NCBI GenBank assembly: GCA_046349615.1
Contig: JAXMBZ010000007.1
Span: 1-64,000 of the forward strand
Reading direction: 5' to 3'
DNA: 64,000 nt
Source of the DNA: JADJNY01 sp046349615
Lineage (GTDB): Bacteria > Planctomycetota > UBA1135 > GCA-002686595
In this document: piece by piece, positions 8,105 to 16,662 of the stretch
Position numbering within the stretch: the first letter of the stretch is position 1
How the letters are laid out: the number at the start of each line of letters is the position of its first letter
Notes under the pieces: model-generated
Told to the model about the DNA's origin: nothing
What the model saw: only the letters and a program-made list of their open reading frames with translations
Database searches by the model: none
Made by a program: the position numbers and the translations under genes

Positions 8105-9973
8105 TCACTCGTTGCGCGGAGCGCGGGCCTCGCGCGCGTCGGCCTCGGCGTGCTTCGGCTTCGCGCCCTGCACCGCGCCGCTCCCGCCGCGCCGCGGATC
8201 GCTGACGGCGCGCGGCGTGCCGCCGAGCGCGTCGAGTTGGATCGCCTGCACGGCGCCGAAGCGCTTCACGTCGCGCTTCACCGGGTGTCCACGCCGTTTC
8301 TCGAGCGCGTCGACGATCGTCGGATCGAAGCCCGTCTCGAACGCGGTCTCCGGCGGCGCCCATTGCTGGTGCAGGCGCGGACGCGCGACGGCGTCCTCGA
8401 GCGATTCTCCGAGCAGCGTCGTGCGCAGGATGACCTCGAAGACGGACGAGATGATGCGCGGCCCGCCCGGGCTGCCGAGCACCATCACGTTCGCGTGCCC
8501 GCCGTCGCGCAGCACGGTCGGCGTCATCGAGGAGAGCGGGCGCTTGCCCGGCGCGGGCGCGTTCGCCGCGCCGCCGACGAGGCCGAAGAGGTTCGGGCTC
8601 CCTTCCTGCAGCGCGAAGTCGTCCATCTCGTCGTTCAGGAGGAACCCGTACGCGCGCACGTAGAGCCCGCTCCCGAACGTCTCGTTCAACGTCGTCGTCA
8701 AACTGACGGCGTTGCCCGCGCGGTCGAGCACGGAGAGGTGCGTCGTGTTCTGGCCCTCGCGAAGCGGCAAGGCCTGCACGTCCGGGTGCGCGGTCTCGCC
8801 GATCGACACGCGGCGCGCGGAGATCCAGTCGGAGGACAGGAGCTCCTTCACGGGCACCTCGTGGAAGCGCGGATCGCCGAGGTGCTTCGCGCGGTCGGCG
8901 AACGCGCAGCGCAGGCTCTCGATCCACCAGTGCGCCATGCGCTCGTCGAAACCCTTCTCGACCGCGCTCGACTGCGCGCCGCTCCCGCGCGCGAGCGCCT
9001 GCTCCGCGAGCGCGCGGTCGCGCTCCGCGTCGAGCGGCAGGCCCTCGAGGATCCCGAGCGCCTGAAGGAGCACGATCCCGCCCGACGACGGCGGCGGCAT
9101 CGTCACGATCTCGAGACCGCGGAACCACCCGCGCAGCGGCTTCTCGGAGCGCACTTCGTACGCGACGAGGTCCGCCGGCGTCATCCAGCCGCGCCCGGTC
9201 CCGTCGAATCCCGGCACGGGCGCCGCGTCGAGTTCCTGCACGATCGCGTCCGCGATGCGACCGGAGTAGAACGGCTCCGGTCCTTCGTTCGCGAGCAGGC
9301 CGAGCGCTTCCGCGAGCGCCGGTTGACGCAGCACGAAGCCCGCGCGCAGCGGAACGCCGCCGGGGAAGAACACGGCGCGCGCGGACGGGCTGAAACGCTC
9401 CTGCACGCCGGGCTCCGCGAGATCGCGCGCGAGGAACGCGTCGACCTCGAAGCCCTGCTGCGCGAGCTCGATCGCGCGCCGCGCGAGTTCGGCGAAACGC
9501 AGCCGCCCCGAGCCGTGGCGGCGGTGGAGCTCCCACAACCCGCGCGGCGATCCGGGCACCGCCACGGCGTACGGTCCGCGCAGCGAGCGCGCGTCGACGC
9601 GCTTCCCATCGGGACCGAGGTAGAGCTCCGGCCGCACTGCGCGCGGCGCGACCTCGCGGAAGTCGAGCGCGTCCGCCTCGCCCGCGTGCGGCACCCACAG
9701 CGCGAAACCGCCGCCGCCGAGGTTGCCCGCCTGCGGGAGCACGACGGCGAGCACGAGCGCCGCCGCGACCGCCGCGTCGGCCGCGTTGCCGCCGCGGTCG
9801 AGCACGTCGAGCGCGGCCTTCGTCGCCTCGGGATGCTCCGTCGCGACCGCGCCCGCGCGCGGCGTCGGCCAGTGCGCCTGCACGGCGATGCGCGAATCGC
9901 TGCGGCAGGCGGCGAGGACCGCGCCGGCGGCGAGCACCAACGCGAGGCCGAGCTTCGTGGAGCGAGCGCGCAT
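8105..9973 (-). CDS. ggt: Gamma-glutamyltransferase, exported lipoprotein form
   Basis: Gamma-glutamyltransferases cleave and transfer the gamma-glutamyl group of glutathione. The 622-residue product begins with a lipoprotein signal (GLALVLAAGAVLAAC), so it is probably membrane-anchored in the periplasm. The family core is clear: GGNAADAAVAAALVLAVVLP, the NLGGGGFALW loop, and the autocleavage site NTTHLSVLD, where the threonine becomes the N-terminal nucleophile of the small subunit, followed by TTTLNETFGSGL and SSMTPTVL. The ATG at 9971-9973 is chosen; a TTG 21 bp upstream (9992-9994) overlaps the stop of the NIL-domain gene and is an alternative. Translation coupling with that gene is possible. 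Confidence 0.94.
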   Translation of the reverse strand: MRARSTKLGLALVLAAGAVLAACRSDSRIAVQAHWPTPRAGAVATEHPEATKAALDVLDRGGNAADAAVAAALVLAVVLPQAGNLGGGGFALWVPHAGEADALDFREVAPRAVRPELYLGPDGKRVDARSLRGPYAVAVPGSPRGLWELHRRHGSGRLRFAELARRAIELAQQGFEVDAFLARDLAEPGVQERFSPSARAVFFPGGVPLRAGFVLRQPALAEALGLLANEGPEPFYSGRIADAIVQELDAAPVPGFDGTGRGWMTPADLVAYEVRSEKPLRGWFRGLEIVTMPPPSSGGIVLLQALGILEGLPLDAERDRALAEQALARGSGAQSSAVEKGFDERMAHWWIESLRCAFADRAKHLGDPRFHEVPVKELLSSDWISARRVSIGETAHPDVQALPLREGQNTTHLSVLDRAGNAVSLTTTLNETFGSGLYVRAYGFLLNDEMDDFALQEGSPNLFGLVGGAANAPAPGKRPLSSMTPTVLRDGGHANVMVLGSPGGPRIISSVFEVILRTTLLGESLEDAVARPRLHQQWAPPETAFETGFDPTIVDALEKRRGHPVKRDVKRFGAVQAIQLDALGGTPRAVSDPRRGGSGAVQGAKPKHAEADAREARAPRNE

Positions 9974-9990
9974 CGACCGCTCCGCGACGC

Positions 9991-10224
9991 TCAACCGTCC
10001 GTGATCTCCTCGACCCGGACGCCGCGCTGCTTCAGGTAGCCGACGGCGGATTGGATCGAGCTCTCGTCCCCTTCGATCTCGACGGCGACGAGCGCCATCG
10101 TGTCCGTGATGCTCGCGGCGCGGATGTTCGGCACGACGCCGAACTTGTCCCCGAGCGTGTGGCTGATGATCGGCTCGGAGATCAGCTCCTGGGGGAACGT
10201 GCAGAAGTACTTGTGCAGGGCCAT
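9991..10224 (-). CDS. Stand-alone NIL-domain protein
   Basis: A 77-residue protein that matches the NIL domain, best known as the C-terminal regulatory domain of the methionine importer ATPase MetN and as stand-alone proteins beside ferredoxins. The pattern seen is a beta-alpha-beta-beta-alpha-beta fold: KYFCTFPQELISEPIISHTLGDKFGVVPNIRAASI, then DTMALVAVEIEGDESSIQSAVGYLKQRGVRVEEI. The ATG at 10222-10224 is chosen because everything upstream in frame is proline-rich and unconserved. The ligand is unknown; a sulfur metabolite or metal-related role would be a guess. It overlaps the possible TTG start of ggt by four bases. Confidence 0.8.
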   Translation of the reverse strand: MALHKYFCTFPQELISEPIISHTLGDKFGVVPNIRAASITDTMALVAVEIEGDESSIQSAVGYLKQRGVRVEEITDG

Positions 10225-10231
10225 GTCGGGT

Positions 10232-10894
10232 TCAGCGCGCGGGAGCGGGGTTCGCGGCGCGGGAGACACGGCTCCCGGCCCAGGCGACGAGACATCCAAC
10301 CACAAGCGCGAGGGCTCCCGCAAGGGCGGGACGCGGACGCGCGAGGAGCTCCGGACCGAGGTCGAACGTGCGTGCGCGCTCGTAGAACGCGGCGTGGTGG
10401 AGCCAGTCGACGCCCGCGCACTCGAGCGCCCAGCGCACCGGCGAAAAGAGCAGGAATCGCGCGGTCCACGCGGAGGGAAACGGCGCGTCGACGAGCCCGA
10501 GACCGACCGGGAGTGCCGCGAGCGCGAACGAGAGCAACGTCGTGAGCGCGGCGACGCGCGCGCCGGAGTCGCGCACGACGCGGCCGAGCCCGTGTCCCGC
10601 GAAGAAGAGCCCGGTCCACAGCGCCGCGGCGAACGCGGGGGTCGGAAGCACGCGCTCCGCGTCGATCGTCGCGAGCGCGAGCGCGGCCATCCACGCCGCC
10701 GGCACCATCGGCGCCCACGGCCAGGCGGGAAGCGAGCTCGCGAGCACGCCCGCGCCCGGCGCGACGAGCGCGAACCACGCGACGAGCGCGACGGGCTCCC
10801 GCGTCGCGACGATCGGGAGGAGCCCCGCGAGCGCGAGCGCTCCCGCGGTCGCGAGGTGTCGCGCCGCCGCTCCGTCCGCGCGCGCGTCGCTCAT
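10232..10894 (-). CDS. Multi-spanning membrane protein of unknown function
   Basis: A 220-residue protein with about five to six hydrophobic segments (roughly 15-32, 36-52, 58-76, 85-100, 110-130 and 190-210) and alanine/leucine-rich composition. I do not recognise a family. It is 7 bp upstream of the NIL-domain gene and 4 bp downstream of the exported nuclease gene on the same strand, so an operon is likely, but no shared function is evident. Confidence 0.65.
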   Translation of the reverse strand: MSDARADGAAARHLATAGALALAGLLPIVATREPVALVAWFALVAPGAGVLASSLPAWPWAPMVPAAWMAALALATIDAERVLPTPAFAAALWTGLFFAGHGLGRVVRDSGARVAALTTLLSFALAALPVGLGLVDAPFPSAWTARFLLFSPVRWALECAGVDWLHHAAFYERARTFDLGPELLARPRPALAGALALVVGCLVAWAGSRVSRAANPAPAR

Positions 10895-10898
10895 GCGC

Positions 10899-12662
10899 TC
10901 ACCACGTGATCTGGAGCGCGTTCGAGACGTTGAACGTCTCCGGCGGACAGAACGTCGACGAGGAGTTCCGGTAGTACGTCTGGTAGTAGCCGACGAGCCC
11001 GCTCCCCGGCGGCGTCGCGCCGCGCACGGAGACGAGTTGCTGGCCGACGTTCGGGTACTGCGACGCGCCCGCGACGTTCGCCACGGTTCCGAGCCGGATC
11101 AGGTTCCCGTCGACGCAGCGCACGCCGTCGCCGAAGTACGCGCCCGACGTGCTCCGCAGATCGCCCTTCAGGAAGATCGAGCTCACGGCCGCCGGCATGC
11201 CCGATGCGTGGAGCACGACCGTGTCGGGGTTCGTGGCGCCCGTCGCGCCGAGCAGGGCACCTTGCGAGTTGACCGAGTTCGCGCAGCCGTGCCCCGTGAG
11301 GCCGAGGTTCAAGCACGGGCAGAGCAGCACGGCGCCCTCCGTCCCGTTCCCGTAGCAGAACGAGCTCCCGATCGCCTCGCACGAATCGGGGACCTGGTTC
11401 CCGTTGGCGTCGACGCTCGTGCCGAGCGCGATGTCCGTCGTGTCCGCGACGCCGTTCCCGTTGCAGTCGACGACGGGGAGACGCAGGTCGACCAGCACCG
11501 GCCGGTGGTCCGACGCGGTCGACGTGCAGCTCGAGGCTCCGCCCGTGAAGCCCGCGAGCTCCGGCGGCTGCGCCGCGGCGGAGTTCGAGCCGCTGATGAA
11601 GATCGTCTGGAGGCGCAGCGTCGCGATCGAGTCCTGCCACGCGACGTAGTCGAGCTTCGAGCCCGAGTTGTGCGACGCGTCGCTGCCCGTCGAGAAGTGC
11701 GTCGCCGTGTCGAGCGTCATGTCCGTGCCGTCGCGGTCGGTGCCGTCGGTCGCGCCGCCGACGGTCTGCGCCGCGACGAGCCAGTCCGCCGGCCCGCGCG
11801 TCGCGCCGTTCGCGAGTTCGTCCTCGTTCCAGTCGCCCGCGAGCACGACCGGCGTCGTCGCGGGGAGCACGCTCGTCGCGACCGGGCTGTCCGCGATCTT
11901 CCCGAGCGGGTCGGGCGTCGCGCCGCCGTTGCCGTTGAACCAGTAGCGCACGACGTAGGAGACGTTCTGCGCCGCCGTCACGCGCTGATCGTGGTCGCTC
12001 GTCGCTCCCCCGGCCTTCAGGTGCGCGAAGCCCTGCACGAAGTTGCCGAGGTACGTCGCGTTCGGCAGGTCGATCTCCGCGAACGCGAAGCCGCGGATGC
12101 CGCCGTCGCCGCCCGTCGACCACTGGCTCGCGGTCACCGTCGGGATGTCGGCCTGCGTCGACTTGCCGTCGCCGTTCAGGTCCGCGAACGGATAGCGCGA
12201 GAGGATCAGGTTGCGATTGAACCCGTCGCTGTCGCTCGACACGTAGACGTACGGCAGGTCGAAGCTCGGCGCGTACTTCTGCACCCAGGCGCCGACCGCG
12301 ACGTTGCCGTTGAAGGTGTCCGTGCCGCCGTGGAGGAACAGGTTGATCACCGAGTTCATCGTCGCGACGCTGTCGACGCCGCTCCCGGTGCCGTTGCCGC
12401 TGTTGTCCGCGGTCTCCAGCATCACGAGCACGTCGGGCTTGAGCGCCGCGACGATGCGCGCGCACGCGCACCAGTTGTTCTGCCCCTCCGCCTTCCCGTT
12501 CGTCGAGCAGAGCGCGTCCTGGACGTTCCACGTCATGACGCGCAGGTCCGCGGGGTCGACCTTCCCCCACTGCCCGCCCGCGGGGTTCCACTGGGCGAGG
12601 GCCGGGGCGCCGAGGACGAGGAGCGCCGCGGCGCGAGCGAGGGGACGGACGGATCGGTGCAT
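10899..12662 (-). CDS. Secreted endonuclease/exonuclease/phosphatase-family protein with planctomycete C-terminal domain
   Basis: The 587-residue product has a signal peptide (LARAAALLVLGAPALAQ), then an endonuclease/exonuclease/phosphatase domain: MTWNVQDAL near 43, the acidic VMLETAD segment, VVLAGDWNED near 260 and SDHRPVLVDL near 360, which are the metal and catalytic motifs of the family. A short dockerin-like calcium motif follows (CNGNGVADTTDIALG…DANGNQVPDSCEA), then a cysteine-rich C-terminal domain with CPCLNLG and GHGCANSVN. This C-terminal architecture is typical of exported proteins in deep-branching Planctomycetota. It probably degrades extracellular nucleic acid or phosphodiesters; the substrate is not determinable. 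The start is the ATG at 12660-12662. Confidence 0.85.
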   Translation of the reverse strand: MHRSVRPLARAAALLVLGAPALAQWNPAGGQWGKVDPADLRVMTWNVQDALCSTNGKAEGQNNWCACARIVAALKPDVLVMLETADNSGNGTGSGVDSVATMNSVINLFLHGGTDTFNGNVAVGAWVQKYAPSFDLPYVYVSSDSDGFNRNLILSRYPFADLNGDGKSTQADIPTVTASQWSTGGDGGIRGFAFAEIDLPNATYLGNFVQGFAHLKAGGATSDHDQRVTAAQNVSYVVRYWFNGNGGATPDPLGKIADSPVATSVLPATTPVVLAGDWNEDELANGATRGPADWLVAAQTVGGATDGTDRDGTDMTLDTATHFSTGSDASHNSGSKLDYVAWQDSIATLRLQTIFISGSNSAAAQPPELAGFTGGASSCTSTASDHRPVLVDLRLPVVDCNGNGVADTTDIALGTSVDANGNQVPDSCEAIGSSFCYGNGTEGAVLLCPCLNLGLTGHGCANSVNSQGALLGATGATNPDTVVLHASGMPAAVSSIFLKGDLRSTSGAYFGDGVRCVDGNLIRLGTVANVAGASQYPNVGQQLVSVRGATPPGSGLVGYYQTYYRNSSSTFCPPETFNVSNALQITW

Positions 12663-12841
12663 GAGGAGAGGTCCAGAGCGCGAGCGAACGGAACGGGATC
12701 TCCCAAGGCTCCCCGATCCAGGCCCGGTGTCAAGGCGCGGAGGGCCGAGAAGCGCCGTCGATCGCCGCGAATCGGGGCGGCGAAGGGCGCGACCGAACGG
12801 CGGGGCGGGCCTCGAGCACGGAGCGCCTCGACGCGCTCGAC

Positions 12842-12893
12842 GTTGGAGGCGGCACCCGGACTTGAACCGGGGAATAACGGATTTGCAATCCGT
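12842..12893. repeat. Distal attachment site, displaced tRNA-Cys 3' half
   Basis: These 52 bp are identical to 38972-39023 and contain, on the minus strand, the anticodon stem-loop, T arm, acceptor 3' strand, discriminator U and CCA of tRNA-Cys. The match stops at the 5' side of the anticodon stem, after which the sequence differs. This is the original 3' end of the tRNA pushed away by integration. Confidence 0.95.
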
Positions 12894-12946
12894 GCTGCCC
12901 GTGAACAAGCCGCGCACCTACCTCGACTTACGTTACCGAGTTTGCG

Positions 12947-12970
12947 GCCCCCACCACAACCCCCACCATC
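12947..12970 (+). promoter_or_regulatory. Candidate integrase arm-type site, left end
   Basis: The unit CCCCCACCA occurs twice here with an 11-bp period, starting 54 bp inside the left attachment repeat. The same double unit, with one base changed in the spacer, occurs at 38833-38857 near the right attachment site. Paired short repeats inside both ends are what tyrosine integrases use as arm sites; the assignment is an inference. Confidence 0.55.
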
Positions 12971-13221
12971 TCCGAGCGCGTCGGGCAGTGGCGTCTCGTT
13001 CGAGGTGGGATTCGCGCGCAGGCTTCTGTGCGGCGCTACGGAGCGATCGAGGCCCGTCCCGCGAACGGGTCGAATCGCATGCAGGACGTGTGATTCGCCC
13101 GCACGCGAGCGCCCCCGTGCGTTCCTGCGCCATCGCAGCGACGCCCCTGTTCAGGGCGCGGACCCGGCGATGTGGCAGCCCGAGGTCCGACTCGTGAGGC
13201 ACGTCGTCGGACATTCCCATT

Positions 13222-13242
13222 CCCATGACAACTTGTCACGGG
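13222..13242. repeat. Palindrome copy 1 (TGACA-N3-TGTCA)
   Basis: TGACAACTTGTCA with outer CCC/GGG arms and one mismatch, 110 bp upstream of the rep start. First of six related palindromes in the element. Confidence 0.8.
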
Positions 13243-13351
13243 CAACGAGCAGGACCGAAGCGGATTGCAGCCGCCACGGTCCTGCGTGTGCCTCGCGCGC
13301 TCTCGGCACGGGAGCGAACGGCCAGTCCCCTGAGCAACCAGGAGCGCCAGC

Positions 13352-14719
13352 ATGTCCAGTCGACCCTCACCGCCGCCGGGCGTCTACCTAAAAGCTCCCG
13401 GCGCGCTCGCCTGCGTCGAAGACGAGATCGACGAAACGGACGCCCAGTCTACGTGGCTGGACGAACGCGGAACGATCGCCAACGTCTTGCACGCAGTCGT
13501 GGCTCCACGGCACCGGGGCAAGGCCCGCGAGCGGTTCACGACGGTCGCACCGCGGCACCGCAACTGCGGCGAGCTGTTCGTCTTCACGGGACCGCGCGGC
13601 CCCGACTTCGCTCTACGTACCTGCGCAGCGCCGCTGCTGTGTCCTTGGTGCTCTGAGAATCGTTCCCGAAGGCTGTCTCAACTCGACGGCGCACGGGTCG
13701 CCATCTTGGCCGAGCAGCATCCCGACTGGCGGTTCCTGTTCGTGACGGTGAAATGCGCCGAGAGCCGCGACCTCCGGCATCAGGTGCGCGCGCTGAAGCG
13801 GCGGATCTCCCGAATCCTGAAACGCCGAACGATGCGGTTCGTCATGGCGAGCATCCGGCAGACCCACGCGGAACGCGGCGTCGGCGGAGGATGGTACGCC
13901 CACGAGCACATGATCTTGGTCGTGATGCCCGATGACGACGGGCCGACCTCCAAGTGGTTCAAGGCCATACTCGACGAGCAACTGCGCGCAGACGAAGCGA
14001 GGGGTTCCCTGCTCGATGGGGAGACGTGGCACGTTGAGCCGTTCTTCCGCACGACGAAGCTCGACCACCGCACGCTCACGCGGCTGATGATGACCCCCGA
14101 CTTTCAGGCGTCGAGAATCTCGGGCTACGCGGCGGAGGCTCCGACCGCGAACGTCCACGATCGCATCGAGCGGTTCGAGAACCTGTTCGACATTCGCCTC
14201 CGGTCCATCTCCGGCAGCCTGCGCGGACTCGGCAGCGAGAAGGCGTTGAAGGCGAAGTGGAACGAGCGTGTGGCCGCTGCCGAAGCAGGTCCGCAGCACA
14301 ACAACTCCCATAGTGGCAAGGAAAGAGACACGCCCCTCCCCCGAGACCTCGTCGACCGCTCCCCCGTCCTGATGGCAGCTCGCGCAGCGAAGGCAGCGTG
14401 GAGAGCCGAAACACTAGCCCGCTTGCTCAACCACCAGTCCGAGAGACCCGCGATGAAGAAACCGAAGAAGAACGACCACCAGCCGATGCCCTGGAAGATC
14501 ACCCAGCCGGACCTGCCGTTCGACGGCTACGTGCGGGAGTCGATCGCCCGACATGTCCCCGACATCCTCGAACCTCGCCGGACGAACTCGCCTCGGCTCA
14601 TCGGCGACCGGGCAACCGCTCGCGTCGGTAAGGCTGTTCAGGCGAAGCATGTCGAGGGAGCAGCCACGAAGAAGCTCTCGCTCAAGGACCGCCTGAGAGT
14701 ACGGTCGAAGGTCGGATGA
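13352..14719 (+). CDS. Rolling-circle-type replication initiator (HUH Rep)
   Basis: The 455-residue product resembles Rep_1-type plasmid replication proteins. A CPWC zinc-like knuckle (LLCPWCSENRSRRL, near 90-105) precedes the nuclease core; the strand FLFVTVK is followed by the HUH motif HEH at 184-186 (GWYAHEHMILVV), and a candidate catalytic tyrosine sits in RISGYAAEA near 260. HUH enzymes nick one strand and stay covalently bound through tyrosine. The C-terminal 150 residues are basic and not conserved. An AGGAG ribosome binding site precedes the ATG. In an integrated element such a Rep may support replication of the excised circle or serve as a relaxase for transfer. Family assignment is by motif only. 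Confidence 0.75.
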   Translation: MSSRPSPPPGVYLKAPGALACVEDEIDETDAQSTWLDERGTIANVLHAVVAPRHRGKARERFTTVAPRHRNCGELFVFTGPRGPDFALRTCAAPLLCPWCSENRSRRLSQLDGARVAILAEQHPDWRFLFVTVKCAESRDLRHQVRALKRRISRILKRRTMRFVMASIRQTHAERGVGGGWYAHEHMILVVMPDDDGPTSKWFKAILDEQLRADEARGSLLDGETWHVEPFFRTTKLDHRTLTRLMMTPDFQASRISGYAAEAPTANVHDRIERFENLFDIRLRSISGSLRGLGSEKALKAKWNERVAAAEAGPQHNNSHSGKERDTPLPRDLVDRSPVLMAARAAKAAWRAETLARLLNHQSERPAMKKPKKNDHQPMPWKITQPDLPFDGYVRESIARHVPDILEPRRTNSPRLIGDRATARVGKAVQAKHVEGAATKKLSLKDRLRVRSKVG

Positions 14720-14793
14720 GTCGTGCTACCCCGTCCAGTGCGAGCAGCGGCTCGTGGGCAGGCCACCCGGCGACCGCTCCACCCTCGGTTGCT

Positions 14794-14810
14794 CGTGACA
14801 AGCTGTCACG
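14794..14810. repeat. Palindrome copy 2 (CGTGACA-AGC-TGTCACG)
   Basis: Perfect 7-bp arms around AGC, between the 3' ends of the convergent rep and DUF5677-like genes. Confidence 0.85.
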
Positions 14811-14820
14811 CGACAGCGGC

Positions 14821-15774
14821 TCACCCGTCCTTCGAGTCCACGATGCTCACGCGCCGGAGCAGGTCCGCTCGCTGACTGACGTACCAGTTCGCGAACTCGG
14901 CCCCGAAGTCGCCGGGCAGCACCACCGCGACGGAACGGAATAGCTCTGCGCCGAACGTGAAGGCCGTGACCTTCACCTCATCGAGATCCGACGGATGTCG
15001 GAGACCCAACATCTCGATCTGCCCCCCGCTCACTCTGACGGCTGGCCGGACGACGACCGTGGCGTGCGCAGATTGCGACCACAGCCGGTAGAGGACCTCG
15101 TAGCTCAGCGGGTAGCCGGTTCGGTCCGCCAGCTGTTGGAGGCTGCGTGGTCCGTCGAAGAACTCGAAGGCGTCCGGGTTGTTGTTCTTGAGCTTCTTGA
15201 GCCGATCGGCCTCCGCCGCCACCTCGGCCATCCCGCTTGCGGCCATGTCGTGCTCCACTCGCTTGAGGTCCGCCCTCACCCGGTCCTCCGGCAGCGTCGC
15301 GAGCAGCGCGCCGCCGAACTGGTCTCGCTCCGCGAGCGCCTCGATCCTCTTCCGCTCGTCCGTGCCGGGAAGTCGGCTCAGCAGGAACGCGCGCGACTTC
15401 ATCAGCTCGACGAACAGGCACGCCCTGGCTCGACGAGCGCGCTCAGCTGGATCACTCAGCGCGTACTTCGCCGCGAGCATGCACTCGAACAGGCTACGGA
15501 TCGTGACCTTCGCCGGACCCGTCCAACCATCACGTATCTGGCGCTCGATGCCCGACAGGAGTTCGAGTCCCCAGCGAAGCTGGCCGAGCGCCACGATCAG
15601 CGGGATGGCCTCGTCGGCCGTGATCTGTCCCTGTCGCGACTCCATCACGGCGCGGAGCTGCGTCGTGCCGTAGTTGCGCAGTCGCGCGATCAGATCGGCG
15701 GCGCGAACGAGTTCGGCTTCAAGCTCGGGTGTCTCGGAGAGAGGCTGGAGCAGATCGGAGTCGGGTGTGTTCAT
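14821..15774 (-). CDS. DUF5677-like protein
   Basis: A 317-residue, mostly helical soluble protein. The segment around 110-150 (TIRSLFECMLAAKYAL then ERARRARACLFVELMKSRAFLL) resembles the helical signature of DUF5677 proteins, which are common on mobile elements and have been seen with defence genes. No catalytic motif is obvious. I chose the ATG at 15772-15774; in-frame sequence upstream is low quality and overlaps the promoter region shared with the HU-like gene. Gene end is convergent with rep. Function is not established. Confidence 0.6.
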   Translation of the reverse strand: MNTPDSDLLQPLSETPELEAELVRAADLIARLRNYGTTQLRAVMESRQGQITADEAIPLIVALGQLRWGLELLSGIERQIRDGWTGPAKVTIRSLFECMLAAKYALSDPAERARRARACLFVELMKSRAFLLSRLPGTDERKRIEALAERDQFGGALLATLPEDRVRADLKRVEHDMAASGMAEVAAEADRLKKLKNNNPDAFEFFDGPRSLQQLADRTGYPLSYEVLYRLWSQSAHATVVVRPAVRVSGGQIEMLGLRHPSDLDEVKVTAFTFGAELFRSVAVVLPGDFGAEFANWYVSQRADLLRRVSIVDSKDG

Positions 15775-15906
15775 GCGTGAGTTGCGGACGCAGTTCGTTG
15801 GGGTCCTGGGCGGCTCGGTCGCGCTTTCAGATGCTGCCGAATCCGATATCATGCGCGCCAGGGACACTACGCGACCGCTCGGTCCGCCTTGGTCGCCCCG
15901 ACCCCG

Positions 15907-16362
15907 ATGAACATCCCCTTCATGCCCAACGCCCAGAGCGCCGACCCGCTGCGGCGAATCGTCCAGCACACGGCCGCGCAGACCGGCCTGAGCCCCAGGC
16001 ACGTTGCCGTGCTCGCCAGCTACTTCTGGGAGGCGCTCGCGGACGAAGTCTCGAAAGGACGGGCCGTCACGCTCCCCGGTCTCGGGCTATTCGCGCCTGT
16101 CGCTCGCACGGCCCGCCCTCGCGGTAGCCGTGAGCGCGTGACGACGACCGTGATCCGCTTCTCGGCTTCGCGTGGCTTCCGCGAACAGGTCCGCTACGGC
16201 GCTCCCCCCAACCTCACGGGTCGACAGCGGTATCGCCGTCACCTGCGAAACCACGCGCTCGGCGGCTCTGACGCACGCTGCTCGGAGCGCACGTTCACTG
16301 CATGCGGGGCATTCCGTTCGGCGATCGAGAGCCAGCATGGGAGCGACCTCTCGTTCGACTAG
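15907..16362 (+). CDS. HU/IHF-like DNA-binding protein
   Basis: A 151-residue protein whose first 90 residues have the HU/IHF pattern: helix-turn-helix dimer region (TAAQTGLSPRHVAVLASYFWEALADEVSKGRAVTLPGLGLF) followed by a beta-arm segment (VTTTVIRFSASRGFREQV). In HU/IHF the region GxxVxLxGFGxF is diagnostic and here reads GRAVTLPGLGLF. The C-terminal 50 residues are an unconserved basic extension. ATG at 15907 is used; a TTG 18 bp upstream is also possible. It is divergent from the DUF5677-like gene. An element-encoded HU/IHF relative may assist recombination or replication, by inference. Confidence 0.7.
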   Translation: MNIPFMPNAQSADPLRRIVQHTAAQTGLSPRHVAVLASYFWEALADEVSKGRAVTLPGLGLFAPVARTARPRGSRERVTTTVIRFSASRGFREQVRYGAPPNLTGRQRYRRHLRNHALGGSDARCSERTFTACGAFRSAIESQHGSDLSFD

Positions 16363-16662
16363 GAACGGTCGCCGTGTCAACGCTCCGCCGTGTCACGCGC
16401 GTGTCTTGCGGCCCAGCGCGACGGGGGGAGCTAGGATCACGGGCTGCGCTTGTGCCGCGCGCATGACGAGGTGTGCCGCATGACCAGTGGGGCTTCGTCC
16501 GCTGTTCCGGCCACTACAAGGCCATTCTCGCCCGTGACAGCTTGTCACGCGCTCGCCTGATATGGCCCTCCCGCGCACCTGCTGCCGCGTCCAGCCTTCC
16601 CGGAGAAGTGCGGACCGCACGTCGCGACCCGACGGTACAGGACGGGCACGCGCCTGCTGTTC
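16363..16662. other. Gap between HU-like and metallopeptidase genes
   Basis: No gene seen. It contains palindrome copy 3 at 16533-16549; otherwise nothing recognisable. Confidence 0.5.
16533..16549. repeat. Palindrome copy 3 (CGTGACA-GCT-TGTCACG)
   Basis: Perfect 7-bp arms around GCT, 114 bp upstream of the metallopeptidase start. Confidence 0.85.

Larger units (their letters stand above)
12894..13351. other. Left end of the element, non-coding
   Basis: No gene is seen in these 458 bp. They hold the integrase arm-like repeat at 12947-12970, a GTGACA-type palindrome at 13222-13242, and the ribosome binding site AGGAG at 13340-13344 for rep. The decamer CCGCGCACCT at 12910-12919 also occurs at 38938-38947 near the other end. 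Confidence 0.6.
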
